From positions 1-53,985 of the forward strand of contig NZ_QAYE01000013.1 in the NCBI RefSeq assembly GCF_003053745.1: DNA of 53,985 nucleotides. The letters are read 5' to 3'. Under the pieces are notes generated by a model. It worked only from the letters and a program-made list of their open reading frames with translations, was not told the DNA's origin and searched no databases. The DNA is from Sphingomonas faeni. GTDB taxonomy: Bacteria > Pseudomonadota > Alphaproteobacteria > Sphingomonadales > Sphingomonadaceae. This document shows, piece after piece, positions 23,270-32,043 of the stretch (positions are counted from its first letter, which is position 1; every line of letters starts with the position of its first letter). Made by a program: the position numbers and the translations under genes.

Positions 23270-23941
23270 ATGAATATGTCCGTCAACTCTGGACCCGCGA
23301 TGGCGATCCGGACGAGAATGCAAATCGATGGGGAAACGGACAGATTGGGACCGGCCGTGGCGCTGATCGGCTATGCGCGGGTATCGACTGGCGACCAGAA
23401 GCTGGCGCTCCAACACGATGCGCTGAACGCGGCCGGATGCGAGCGGACGTTCGACGACCATGCGTCCGGCACAAACACCGATCGGCCGGGCTTAGCCGAG
23501 GCACTGGCCTATCTGCGCGCTGGCGACACCCTGGTCGTGTGGGAGCTCGATCGCCTTGGCCGCTCGATGAGCCACCTGATCGAGAAGGTCGGCGAACTGG
23601 CCGTGCGCGGTGTCGGTTTCCGATCGCTCACCAAGTAGATCGACACCACCACGTCGGGCGGAATGCTCGTGTTCAACATCTTCGGCTCGCTCGCCCAGCT
23701 CGAGCGCGACCTGATCTGCGACCGCACCAACGCCGGATTGAAGGCTGCGCGGGAACGGGAGAGCCTTGGCGGTCGGCGTCCGGTCATCACGCCTGACAAA
23801 TTACGTAAGGCGCGCGATAATATCGCGGCAGGGCTGACGGTTCGCGAGGCGGCAACGCGCCTCAAGGTCGGCTAAACCGTGCTCTACAAGGCGCTCGAAG
23901 GCACCGCTGCTAAAACCGCAGTCAAGCATGAGGAAATAGTG
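23270..23941 (+). pseudogene. tnpR: Tn3-type serine resolvase (TnpR) with two nonsense codons
   Basis: The frame encodes a typical resolvase: LIGYARVSTGDQKLALQHDAL (catalytic Ser in RVST), ASGTNTDRPGLAEALAYLRAGDTLVVWELDRLGRSMSHLIEKV, then SGGMLVFNIFGSLAQLERDLICDRT and the HTH GLTVREAATRLKVG. An in-frame TAG at 23636-23638 replaces the residue in 'LT[E]xIDTTTSGG'. A TAA at 23873-23875 replaces the usual Lys in 'VGKTxLY'. The frame otherwise runs on unbroken into the next gene. With both stops the protein cannot be made intact. No transposase gene accompanies it. Confidence 0.85.
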
Positions 23942-24208
23942 ATGCACGAACGCGATCCCAACATCGTCACCTCGAACCTGTCTGGTTTCGTCACCGAGCA
24001 GGGCGTCACCGTGAGAGTGAACATCATCCGGTTGGAAAATGAGCCGGGCTGGTCGCTCGAACTCGAAAACGAGCATGGAACGTCTACGGTCTGGGACGAC
24101 CTGTTCGCGACTGACGATGCCGCGCATGCCGCCTTCCGTCAGACCGTCGATAAAGAAGTTATGTGCGCCTTCCTCGATCAGGCTGTCGTCATACCCTTTC
24201 GACGTTAG
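23942..24208 (+). CDS. Small hypothetical protein downstream of the resolvase relic
   Basis: An 88-aa soluble protein from ATG 23942 (MHERDPNIVTSNLSGFVTEQG), with AGGAAATA upstream. The sequence is compact and regular: two beta segments (VTVRVNIIRLENEPGWSLELENEHGTSTVWDDLF) then a helix DDAAHAAFRQTVDKEVMCAFLD. I recall similar short proteins beside resolvase genes in sphingomonads and rhizobia, but no function is known. It is in the same frame as the resolvase relic, so the two may once have been co-transcribed. Confidence 0.65.
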   Translation: MHERDPNIVTSNLSGFVTEQGVTVRVNIIRLENEPGWSLELENEHGTSTVWDDLFATDDAAHAAFRQTVDKEVMCAFLDQAVVIPFRR

Positions 24209-24568
24209 CACCGTCAGCGTTCGCCGTTCGTTCGATCCTAGCGTACGTAAACTTGACTTTCGTGCAGTGCCCCCATGCAGTGAAGGCGACAGCTGCGCGT
24301 AAGGGGATGTATTATCAACGGTTCGTTCGTCAGGCTCGGAGCAGGCGCTGCACGGATAGACCAAGCGCACGATCGGCATAGTGCGCAATGGACCGCTGAA
24401 ACTGTCGCGCGTCACCGATCACGTCAAACACCCCGCCCAGATCAGCCGAGCTTGGCAATGATCCGCCAAGCTCGTCCTAACGGCAACCTTCCTACATTCG
24501 TAATCCGCAGGCCACCGCGCTTTCATAGCACCGACCCGTTTTATGAGGCATAAGGAGCTGACGTTAAG
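24209..24568. other. Gene-free stretch upstream of the polymerase gene
   Basis: No convincing gene is seen on either strand. The segment just before 24569 carries AAGGAG about 11 bases ahead of the ATG and is the likely leader of the polysaccharide gene. No clear sigma-70 promoter was identified. Confidence 0.45.
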
Positions 24569-25912
24569 ATGGAGACGAACTACGTGGTCAGTCGAAAATC
24601 TGCATTGTCTGTGCGGATCACTAACATTCCCGTTGCACTCGCCTTCATTGGCTTGTTACTCCTAACGATACTTGGACCTGGGATGGAGATGACGACGATC
24701 CTACCCCACGATGTGACAAGAAATATTAGGCAAGTTGTATACCCGTTACTCTTATTAACTGTGGTGATATCGCTTAAGTTATGGCGTGATCACAACTATT
24801 TCAAAGTAATACCAATTCCTCTTATCATAACGTTTATATGGTGCTTGCTGAGCTTAACATGGTCCGCAGTTCCTGACATTGCAGCAAAGCGATTATTATT
24901 AACTGCCATCGCTACAGCACTTGCATTTCTATGCATTCGCACAGCGGGGTATACTCGAAGTCTGTTAATTGTCCGAAGCGTTCTGCTTGGAGCTCTTGTC
25001 ATTAATTTTCTGGTTGTATTTCTGTTTCCATCGGTCGGCACACACGATTACGGTATCAGTTGGTCTAAAGGCCAGTGGCGAGGTTTGATGGGGCATAAGA
25101 ACGTTGCCGGAGTTCTTTGCGGTATAACAATGCTATTCTATGCATTCGATTCGCGTCGGATTTCATTCGCACTTCGTTACTCGGTAGTCGCGGCTGCAGG
25201 AATATTTCTATTTTATACCAATTCAAGAACTTCCTTAGCAATGGTAGCTTTAGCAGCCACCGTCGGATTCATAGTAACATATTTTCATTCTGCAATTGCT
25301 AAATCAATAGATGGACCTAGCCGAGGTATCATTATCAATATAGGATTGGCACTATGCGTTATTATATTCGGTATTTTAGTATACTATACAATAAATCAAG
25401 ACGCGTTACTTGCATACACCGGAGATGCCAATGCATTATCTAAGAGGATGACCATATGGCAGCCGCTACTGCGTTTCTACATCGACCACCCGGTTTTGGG
25501 CGCTGGCTTCGGTTCTTTTTGGGATACACAACCTCAGAGCACGGCAAGGGAGTACGGCGGAGGCTGGCTGCGTCAGGTATATCAAGGCCATAATGGTTAT
25601 CTTGACCTTCTGGTACAGATTGGCTTGCCGGGCCTGCTATTCGCACTGGTTGCCGTCGTAGTATGGCCTGTCATCATGCTAAGCCGGCTGTTGTCTTCTT
25701 CTCCGGGTGAGTGTGGGTTGGTAACTGCGATCTTAATTTTCTGCCTTGGCGACAACATGATGGAGACTACCCTGCTTGCCCGGGACACCCCAGGCCAAAC
25801 CTTTCTTATGATTGCACTAGCAATGATTGTAACGGTAGGAGCAGAGCGAGCGAACCGAAGATCTAGATCTCGGCGCGTGCTTAAAGGTAGTGGAGCGCGC
25901 GGCGTGAACTGA
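24569..25912 (+). CDS. O-antigen ligase / Wzy-type polysaccharide polymerase
   Basis: A 447-aa inner-membrane protein with about ten transmembrane helices (for example IPVALAFIGLLLLTILG, VIPIPLIITFIWCLLSL, FALRYSVVAAAGIFLF). It has the Wzy_C/WaaL-type signature: a short loop GQWRGLMGHKNVAGVLCGI between helices, then a large periplasmic loop with KRMTIWQPLLRFYIDHPVLGAGFGSFW through VYQGHNGYLDLLVQIGLPGLLFAL. The conserved 'R..iW', 'P..G.GfG' and 'HN.yl....e.G..G' elements place it in the ligase/polymerase family. It would polymerise or transfer lipid-linked repeat units at the periplasmic face. GC is lower than in the backbone. Confidence 0.85.
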   Translation: METNYVVSRKSALSVRITNIPVALAFIGLLLLTILGPGMEMTTILPHDVTRNIRQVVYPLLLLTVVISLKLWRDHNYFKVIPIPLIITFIWCLLSLTWSAVPDIAAKRLLLTAIATALAFLCIRTAGYTRSLLIVRSVLLGALVINFLVVFLFPSVGTHDYGISWSKGQWRGLMGHKNVAGVLCGITMLFYAFDSRRISFALRYSVVAAAGIFLFYTNSRTSLAMVALAATVGFIVTYFHSAIAKSIDGPSRGIIINIGLALCVIIFGILVYYTINQDALLAYTGDANALSKRMTIWQPLLRFYIDHPVLGAGFGSFWDTQPQSTAREYGGGWLRQVYQGHNGYLDLLVQIGLPGLLFALVAVVVWPVIMLSRLLSSSPGECGLVTAILIFCLGDNMMETTLLARDTPGQTFLMIALAMIVTVGAERANRRSRSRRVLKGSGARGVN

Positions 25913-25929
25913 TGAAGTGGATGCCTCCT

Positions 25930-26035
25930 TCGTTCGGCATCGTATGACGCTAGAATGGCGCGATGTTGCGCTGCCGAAGAAGGAGTCCATGACCAACATC
26001 AACATTCTAGGTGTTTGATCGTGCGATCCTTTCGT
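25930..26035 (+). mobile_element. Possible truncated 5' end of an IS110-type element
   Basis: After the polymerase gene comes GAAGGAG-TCC-ATG at about 25990 encoding only MTNINILGV before TGA. A start of this style (Met, then a hydrophobic strand ending Gly) is how IS110-family transposases begin. The match is only nine residues, so this is a guess at a relic cut off by the IS481-type insertion. Confidence 0.2.
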
Positions 26036-26079
26036 TGGAATGGAAGAAGGCAGTATGGGACAGGTACGTGTTGTTGCCC

Positions 26080-26910
26080 CCTGAAGGCCTGACAGAGCCT
26101 CGCAGGTTTGCGCGATGAACTCGCGTGGAGATCGATAGCGCAAAGCGCGGTGAGGATGCACCTCGTTATAATGGTGAACCAGCCGGGCAGTTGGTCGATA
26201 ACGCTCTGCGCATCTGGCCTGGGGTTCACGCGGACATAATCCCGCTTGAGGGTGCGAACGAACGCCTCCGCCATGCCGTTCGATTGAGGACTGCTGACTG
26301 GGGTCGTGCGCGGGATCAGTCCAATTCCCCGGGCGAAGGCGCGTGTGTTGCGAGCAGTGTAGCAGCTGCCGTTATCGGTAAGCCACTCGATGGGTTCGGG
26401 TACGCGGTTCACCTGTCCGTAGCGATGCTCGACGGTTGCGACCATCAAGTCCTGGACGTCCTCGGCGGTGATGCCGCCCGTCGTCGCCACGCGGCCCATC
26501 GCCTCGCGGTCGCAACAGTCGAGCGCGAAGGCGACACGTACCTTCTCGCCATTGTCACAGGTGATCTCCAACCCGTCGGAGCACCAGCGGGTGTTGCGCA
26601 GATCGACGGCGACGCGGCCGTCGTGACGCCGTTCCTCGCGGCGTTCGCCGTCCCGCTGTAGCAGTAGCCTGTGCACCTTCATGACGCGGTAGACGCGTTT
26701 CGGATTGGGCGCTTTGCGCCCGGTCTTTTCGACCTGCCGGCGCAGCAGAGCATGAACGCGGCGATGAGCGGGCGGATGTCAGCGACCAGCTCGGCATCCG
26801 GCAGCGGCGGTCGTCCGCGTGGTCGGGGCGACGGGCGATGGCGCATTGCGGACAGGTGTGGGCGAGCAATTCCAACCGCCCCTGCGACCGCGCTCACCGT
26901 CCATCCCGTG
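26080..26910 (-). pseudogene. IS3-family transposase OrfB, frameshifted
   Basis: The rve-type DDE core can be read in pieces: ARPHLSAMRHRPSPRPRGRP and DAELVADIRPLIAA at the start, then MKVHRLLLQRDGERREERRHDGRVAV. The core follows as VRVAFALDCCDREAMG (Asp), WLTDNGSCYTARNTRAFA (Asp) and SNGMAEAFVRTLKRDYV (Glu), ending HPHRALRYRSPREFIAQ. These lie in at least three frames, with shifts near 26690-26720 and near 26160. The DDE residues remain but the protein cannot be made in one piece. Confidence 0.8.
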
Positions 26911-26929
26911 GCAACGAGGTCGAGCGCAA

Positions 26930-27261
26930 CAGCAGTTTTTTGGGCCTGCGGCCCGGGACACGGCCTCGCGGAGCAGCTCGTTCTCCATGGCCTTCTTGCC
27001 TAGCAGCCGGTGTAGTTCGCGCACCTGCGCCTCGAGCGCACGGTACTCGGACGCCGGCACTACTTCCTCGCCTCAGGCGCCGCCAGGTGAAGATCTGATT
27101 CCCACCAATGCCGTGCCGGCGGGCGACGAGCGACACGCTCATGCCCGCAGATACGTTTCCTCGACGATCCGGACCTTTTCCTCCGGTGTCCACCGCCTCC
27201 GGCGCTGAACACCGGAGAGAACCCCGCCATCGTTGTAACGCCTGGTCGTACCGTCAGTCAT
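26930..27261 (-). pseudogene. IS3-family transposase OrfA, frameshifted
   Basis: Starts at ATG 27261 (MTDGTTRRYNDGG) and runs RRRRWTPEEKVRIVEETYL. It then needs a shift of one base near 27145 to continue as GMSVSLVARRHGIGGNQIFTWRRL, the HTH, and another to reach VPASEYRALEAQVRELHRLLGKKAMENELLREAV, the leucine-zipper-like helix. This is the standard OrfA layout of IS3 elements. The missing base in 'TATCTGCGGGCATGAGC' probably reflects loss of one C from the usual YLPGMS codons. Confidence 0.8.
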
Positions 27262-27336
27262 ATGCCTCACTCTTATCTAAGAGCGGGGCCCTGTCAGGTC
27301 ATTTAGGGGGCCACCTCAGTACGTCACGGGAGCGCC

Positions 27337-28277
27337 ATGACCACGCACGCTGTCAGAGCAGCAATACAGCGATCGCAAGCTTCGCTCTCGACGCTGAGCC
27401 GGGAGCTCGGGATCAACCCAAAGACAGTGGCGAAGTGGCGTAAGCGATCGACGGTCGAGGATCTGAAGACCGGGCCGAAGGCCCCTGACTCAACGCCCCT
27501 GACCGAAGCCGAAGAGGCGGCAGTGGTCGCATTCCGGCGCCACACATTACTGCCGTTCGACGATTGCCTCTATGCGTTGCAGCCCTCGATCCCGCATCTG
27601 ACACGGTCAGCGCTGCACCGCTGCCTGTAGCGTCATGGCATCTCCCGTCTGCCGGACATCGAGGGCGATAAGCCTAAGCGACAGCGCTTCAAGCGCTACC
27701 CGATCGGCTTCTTTCATATCGATATCGCCGAGATGCAGACTGCCGAAGGCAAGCTCTACCTGTTCGTCGGCACCGAACGCACCAGTAAGTTTGCGGTCAC
27801 CCAGCTCGTCGACAAGGCTGACAGGCGAACCGCGCGGGAGTTCTTGGAGCACTTGCTGAAAGCCGTGCTCTACCGGATTCACCGATTCACACAATCCTGA
27901 CCGACAATGGCATCCAGTTTGCCGAGCAGCCGCGCAACCGTAACACCGTCTAGTCGCGTCAGATGCGCTTCGACATGATCTGCGAGGCGAACGACATAGA
28001 GCAGAGGCTTACCAAGCCGAACCACCCGTGGACCAACGGTCAGGTCGAGCCAATGAACCGCACCATCAAGGAAGCGACTGACAAACGCTTCCACTACGAG
28101 AGCCAAGACCAGTTACGGGAGCACCTCGCAGACTTCATGGCAGCCTATAATTTCGCTCGTCGGCTCAAGACACTTAGTGGCCTCACGCCTTACAAATACA
28201 TCGCTAAAATCTGGACGTCAGAGCCGGACAGGTTCATCGTCGATCCGATCCACCAGATGCCGGGACTAAACACCTAG
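27337..28277 (+). pseudogene. IS481-family transposase, multiply broken
   Basis: From ATG 27337 the product begins MTTHAVRAAIQRSQASLSTL with the HTH SRELGINPKTVAKWRKRS. It continues FRRHTLLPFDDCLYALQPSIPHLTRSALHRCL. A TAG at 27628-27630 interrupts 'LHRCL[Q]RHGISRLPDIEG'. The rve core follows: YPIGFFHIDIAEMQTAEGKLYLFVGTERTSK, then a frameshift near 27880 (YRIH / ILTDNGIQFAEQP), and a TAG at 27952-27954 in place of Trp. The end reads FDMICEANDIEQRLTKPNHPWTNGQVEPMNRTIKEA, so the D-D-E triad region is still recognisable (Glu in GQVE). At least three inactivating changes are present. Confidence 0.85.
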
Positions 28278-28328
28278 CACAGACCGTATCCATTTAGTGG
28301 GCGCCGCTAAGAGGCTGAGCGACCGGTC

Positions 28329-28516
28329 TTAAGCGTGCTCTCTACGAGCGTGCTCCGGAGTGATGGATGGCGCAGGTCACGGTGATGTCGGGTCGGGAGT
28401 GGTGTCGTTGCCGGGGTGATGAAGAGCGTATGCGGATTCTGTCAAAGGCATTTTCGGCTGGGGAATGCGTGGCCCCGGCATCTCGCCGCAATGACGTGCC
28501 AACGTCGCTGCTCTAG
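28329..28516 (+). mobile_element. IS66-family remnant: probable left end and truncated TnpA
   Basis: ATG 28367 opens a 49-codon frame, MAQVTVMSGREWCRCRGDEERMRIL then SKAFSAGECVAPASRRNDVPTSLL. This matches the N-terminus of IS66 TnpA (MAQVTVMSG.ERRRRWs.EER..IL..AF.pG..V..VaRRh.Vs.sLiY) with many substitutions and a stop where 'YTWRR' should follow. TTAAGCG at 28329-28335 may be a mutated copy of the IS66 terminal GTAAGCG. No tnpB or tnpC follows. It is a fragment only. Confidence 0.65.
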
Positions 28517-28791
28517 CTGCGTCTTAAGGTTGGCCGACCGGTCGTCGCGTAGCACCTGACCCAGTCTTCGCCGAGGCTGGTTGTTGTTGATCGTGATGCG
28601 CGGCTGCCATCCGCATCGTCGGCCACCCAGTCAGCGGCTCGATGAATTACTTCCTTGAAACTAGCCCCCGCGGGACCGCTTGTTGGCAACCGTACGATAC
28701 TCGGTTCGGACAATTACCGAGATCTCCAACGCCTGGAGCAGTTCACTACCTCATGATATCGCAGCGCGTCTCTGCAGGTCCAATCAAGCTG

Positions 28792-29379
28792 TCATGTATT
28801 CATCACCCGAACTTTGAGCCGAGTGGCGGGATTGCCGCCGTAGATAGTCCATGCATCCAACCTACGGAAGGCTGCACCACGCGCACCAAGTACCGCGCCC
28901 GTACCAATCTCGACCCCAGGACCCACGAAAGAGTCTGCAGCGATCCAGGCGTCATCTCCAATAGTAACCGGACGTAACATCAATTGAAAAAAGGGATCAG
29001 TTACATCGTGAGTGCTAGCGCAGATATGAGCACCTTGGCTAATTACCGCGCGTGATCCGATGGCGATGCGCCCCTGATTATACAGGCGAACCCGCGGACC
29101 AATTGTTGCGGCATCGCCGATATTTAGGTTGGCCGGATGCCATATCTTAGTTGAAGCATAGATCCTCACGCCGATCCCTACGCGTGCGCCGAACAAGCGC
29201 AATATTAAGCAACGCCAGCGATGAAGTGCGGGCGGCGTCCAAGCGGCCATAATGGTCCAACATAGCGCGAAACTGGCACGCTGAACTCGATTGCGTAACG
29301 AGAAACTTGGCCCCCCCGAGCTCACGTCGCGAGCGTCGAGCAACCCGGTGGTTCGCTGCTCACCTACCCTCCGGCGCAT
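28792..29379 (-). CDS. WcaF-like hexapeptide-repeat acetyltransferase
   Basis: A 195-aa enzyme. The left-handed beta-helix repeats start near residue 68: ARVGIGVRIYASTKIWHPANLNIGDAATIGPRVRLYNQGRIAIGSRAVISQGAHICASTHD. They continue VTIGDDAWIAADSFVGPGVEIGTGAVLGARGAAF, then YGGNPATRLKVR. The His in CASTHD is the expected catalytic base. It probably adds an O-acetyl group to a sugar of the exopolysaccharide repeat using acetyl-CoA. It is transcribed away from the glycosyltransferase operon at 29603, with a shared divergent leader of about 220 bases. Confidence 0.85.
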   Translation of the reverse strand: MRRRVGEQRTTGLLDARDVSSGGPSFSLRNRVQRASFALCWTIMAAWTPPALHRWRCLILRLFGARVGIGVRIYASTKIWHPANLNIGDAATIGPRVRLYNQGRIAIGSRAVISQGAHICASTHDVTDPFFQLMLRPVTIGDDAWIAADSFVGPGVEIGTGAVLGARGAAFRRLDAWTIYGGNPATRLKVRVMNT

Positions 29380-29602
29380 ATTATCACTGGTATCATTCGG
29401 AAAATCCTTTTTGTCCGCTCATTATGATAGCCGCTCCGCCACGTATGTGGAAGTGTTTGACCTAGTACGTTCGAGAAGGACTAGCTATAACACATCTGTA
29501 AGTAAGTCCCGCTCATCGGGTGGGTGAGCATAGATCGTCTACGGGATTTTTCACGCGGATAGCGTTGGCCAATCCGTACCAAATTCTAGTTGAGGAATCT
29601 CT

Positions 29603-30799
29603 GTGGTTGATATCATGAAAGATGAAAGAGGGCGCTTTTTGAACGTTGTTCTTATCTGCGGATTTTTTGACTCGACAATAGAAAGCTTTCGCGAAAATCA
29701 GTTCGCGTATAGATTGGCGGAACGGGGCCATAAGGTACGAATTATAACTTCAACGGCGAGCATACGTTGGCGTTGGAATCGTGCTGGCGCAGCAACGAAT
29801 AATCCATCTGAAAATGATGCACGGTACACAAACAATCCGAATGTAACGCTAATCCGGCGTAAGCCCCTTCTTCGGATCGGAGATCTTGTACTTTTTCGGC
29901 TTCGCCGATCGGATCTTAAGGACGCTGACGTGGTCCACGTGCTCGATTTCAGACAAGGCATCACTGCATTCGCCGCCCGCTTAGCATCTTCTGCGGGTAT
30001 CAAAGTTATCTACGATCATGAGCAACGCGGCGATCGATCGGGTAGCCCGTTGCACACTCTAGACAACCGCGTACGCCGCGCTTTCATTCGTTATGGAGCG
30101 AGAGCGCCATCACTTGTACGGCATACAGTAACATCTAACCGCGTGTTTTTCGAGGAGACGGCACCTCGCTATAGCGGTCCATTCGCACTTTCACCGCTTG
30201 GTGCGGACGAGAAGATTTTCCATGTCAACGCAGATCTTCGAGCGCAGAAGAGGGCCGATCTAGGACTCTTACCAAGCGATTTCATGTGGTTGATGTCGGG
30301 AAAAATCGAACTGGAAAAGCGCGTTGACGAGGTCGCGCGTGCCTTGGCGCACCATGATAAAACTCTATTTTTGGTGGGCGACATATCCGAACAAGTTCGC
30401 CCGTTGGTACACGGACAGCCCAATATACGTTACCTTGGCAAATTGCCCCAGCGAGACATGGCAGCGCTCTACAATGCCGCAGATTGCTCTATATTTACGA
30501 CGTTTACTCTTTCCTACTGGGAGGCCCTCGCATGTGGCGCGCATATCTTGGTGCCCTCGACAAATTTCTCGGATAATTACCTCGGCAGCAGGGTCGAGGT
30601 AAGCAGGTTTGGCGAGCCTGGAATGTTTGAAGTCGAGGAAGAGCGTTACCGTACAGAAGCAAAGATCGAACCCTACATTGCAGCGCTGGTTCCAACAATC
30701 GAGAATGGCACCAGAGAGCGGCAATCGCCGAAATGGTTATCCTGGCCGCGTCGAATTGATGAGCTAGAGGCGCAGTATCGAGGCACGTTATCCGTATGA
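29603..30799 (+). CDS. Glycosyltransferase, GT4-like
   Basis: A 398-aa GT-B enzyme from a GTG start (MVDIMKDERG), supported by GAGG seven bases upstream. The N-terminal domain begins with LNVVLICGFFDSTIESFRENQFAYRLAERGHKVRIIT. The C-terminal domain has MWLMSGKIELEKRVDEVARAL, then NIRYLGKLPQRDMAALYNAADCSIFTTFTLSYWEALACGAHILVPST. The usual 'E' before the final Gly-rich loop appears in SYWEALACG. It should transfer a sugar from a nucleotide donor to a lipid-linked intermediate at the cytoplasmic face. It overlaps the flippase gene by 4 bases (ATGA). Confidence 0.8.
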   Translation: MVDIMKDERGRFLNVVLICGFFDSTIESFRENQFAYRLAERGHKVRIITSTASIRWRWNRAGAATNNPSENDARYTNNPNVTLIRRKPLLRIGDLVLFRLRRSDLKDADVVHVLDFRQGITAFAARLASSAGIKVIYDHEQRGDRSGSPLHTLDNRVRRAFIRYGARAPSLVRHTVTSNRVFFEETAPRYSGPFALSPLGADEKIFHVNADLRAQKRADLGLLPSDFMWLMSGKIELEKRVDEVARALAHHDKTLFLVGDISEQVRPLVHGQPNIRYLGKLPQRDMAALYNAADCSIFTTFTLSYWEALACGAHILVPSTNFSDNYLGSRVEVSRFGEPGMFEVEEERYRTEAKIEPYIAALVPTIENGTRERQSPKWLSWPRRIDELEAQYRGTLSV

Positions 30800-32043
30800 C
30801 CGCAAAGTCTTACAGCCAAAAATTGATAAGGGCGATTAACGGCGGTCATCGCGCAGCTCTGCTGTTATTCAGAACTGGAGTGGTATCGTTATTATATTTT
30901 CTAACAATTACACTTATTCTTACATTAGATGGAAAATTCGTAGTTGCTGGATTTGTAGAAGTTCAGAATCTTTGCTACATTATATCTGGATTTGCCTCAA
31001 TCGGGTTTTATTCAATATTAATGTTTTATGCGAGCAGGTCAAATAGATTAGCTCGATGGTCGCTGTGGCAAATGCTCGCGTGGACACCGATTAGCGCTGG
31101 GATATGTCTTCTCGGATCAGCTATCGCAGAAGCTTGGACGCCATCAGTCGGATCCTTGTGGCTCGCGTTCTTCGCACTATCCTTTACCTTGTCGACATCA
31201 ATAAGCGGTCTTGCGCTAGGTCAAGGACGCTTTTCGCTTTATACCGTCATCGAGGTGAGCGGCGCTTTCGCGTTCCTTATTATCGTTTTTTCCTTTCCTG
31301 ACCACATGAATGACTCGTTTCACCTTAACCTGACCTACGCGCTTATAGCCCTCGTCAAGTTCTTAGCCTACCTCGTAATGTCCGGTCTTATGTCGAAGGC
31401 TAAATCTGGTTGGTCCTGGCAAAGTCATCCATCTCGCTATCTACCTAGTTTGCCACTTGTTAGGCGCTTCGGAGGGCCAAGCTGGCTTGCTGGTACGCTT
31501 TACATAATAGTATATCGCCTAATGCTATCGATGTTTCAGGGGAGTCAAGGGGTTGCTGCGGCTGATCTGGCAGTTTGCTGGGCTATATTCGATAGATTAC
31601 AGATGATCGTTCAAGTCGTAAACACTCTTGCTTTCCGTGCGATCGCTAGTAATCCGAAAGCGGCTAGACACGTAATAAGATTAAGTGACCGCTATTATCC
31701 CGCAACAGCGGCAATTATATTGATATTGGCAGCCGGCGGAATTGCTCTTTGGACTCGACTAACTGGTAGCCACGTAACATCCGCAGCGCTCGCCATGGCA
31801 TTTATCTTCTTCGTTTGGGGGTATCGCACTGTGCTGCAAAACATTTTGACCGCGCTACGCGCATACAACATCATTATTCGAGAGCTAGCTATTTTGCTAG
31901 TTGCATGGGTAATGATTATGATTGCGCAGCGTTATGTAAGTATATCTTGGTTTACGATAGTGGCTGGAGCTTCAGCTCTAATTGGTTTGTCTGCGCTCCG
32001 GACGCGTCAATGGATAGTACAGGTTAAGGAAAATGGCAGTTGA
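30796..32043 (+). CDS. Wzx-like polysaccharide flippase
   Basis: A 415-aa membrane protein with about twelve hydrophobic segments, starting GVVSLLYFLTITLILTLD and ending VTIVAGASALIGLSAL-type helices. It has the size and topology of MATE/MOP-superfamily polysaccharide transporters. The N-terminal Arg-containing FRTGVVSLLYFL helix and the paired six-helix halves are consistent with Wzx, though short sequence motifs are weak. It probably flips undecaprenyl-linked repeats across the inner membrane. It is tightly coupled to the genes before (ATGA) and after (TTGA). Confidence 0.7.
   Translation: MTAKSYSQKLIRAINGGHRAALLLFRTGVVSLLYFLTITLILTLDGKFVVAGFVEVQNLCYIISGFASIGFYSILMFYASRSNRLARWSLWQMLAWTPISAGICLLGSAIAEAWTPSVGSLWLAFFALSFTLSTSISGLALGQGRFSLYTVIEVSGAFAFLIIVFSFPDHMNDSFHLNLTYALIALVKFLAYLVMSGLMSKAKSGWSWQSHPSRYLPSLPLVRRFGGPSWLAGTLYIIVYRLMLSMFQGSQGVAAADLAVCWAIFDRLQMIVQVVNTLAFRAIASNPKAARHVIRLSDRYYPATAAIILILAAGGIALWTRLTGSHVTSAALAMAFIFFVWGYRTVLQNILTALRAYNIIIRELAILLVAWVMIMIAQRYVSISWFTIVAGASALIGLSALRTRQWIVQVKENGS

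Larger units (their letters stand above)
26069..27318 (-). mobile_element. IS3-family element, complete ends with target duplication, transposase decayed
   Basis: The ends are imperfect inverted repeats: left from 26069 (TGTTGTTGCCCCCT then CCTGACAG) and right, read inward from 27318 (TGAGGTGGCCCCCT then CCTGACAG). Both begin with TG. The 1250-bp length fits IS3 elements. The element is flanked by the 5-base direct repeat GTACG (26064-26068 and 27319-27323). It carries broken orfA and orfB and is inserted in the leader of an IS481-type transposase gene. Confidence 0.85.

Noticed and set aside
27913..28277. Separate intact integrase-core gene after the IS481 break
   Set aside because: It is simply the 3' part of the same transposase after a frameshift and a TAG, with no start signal of its own.
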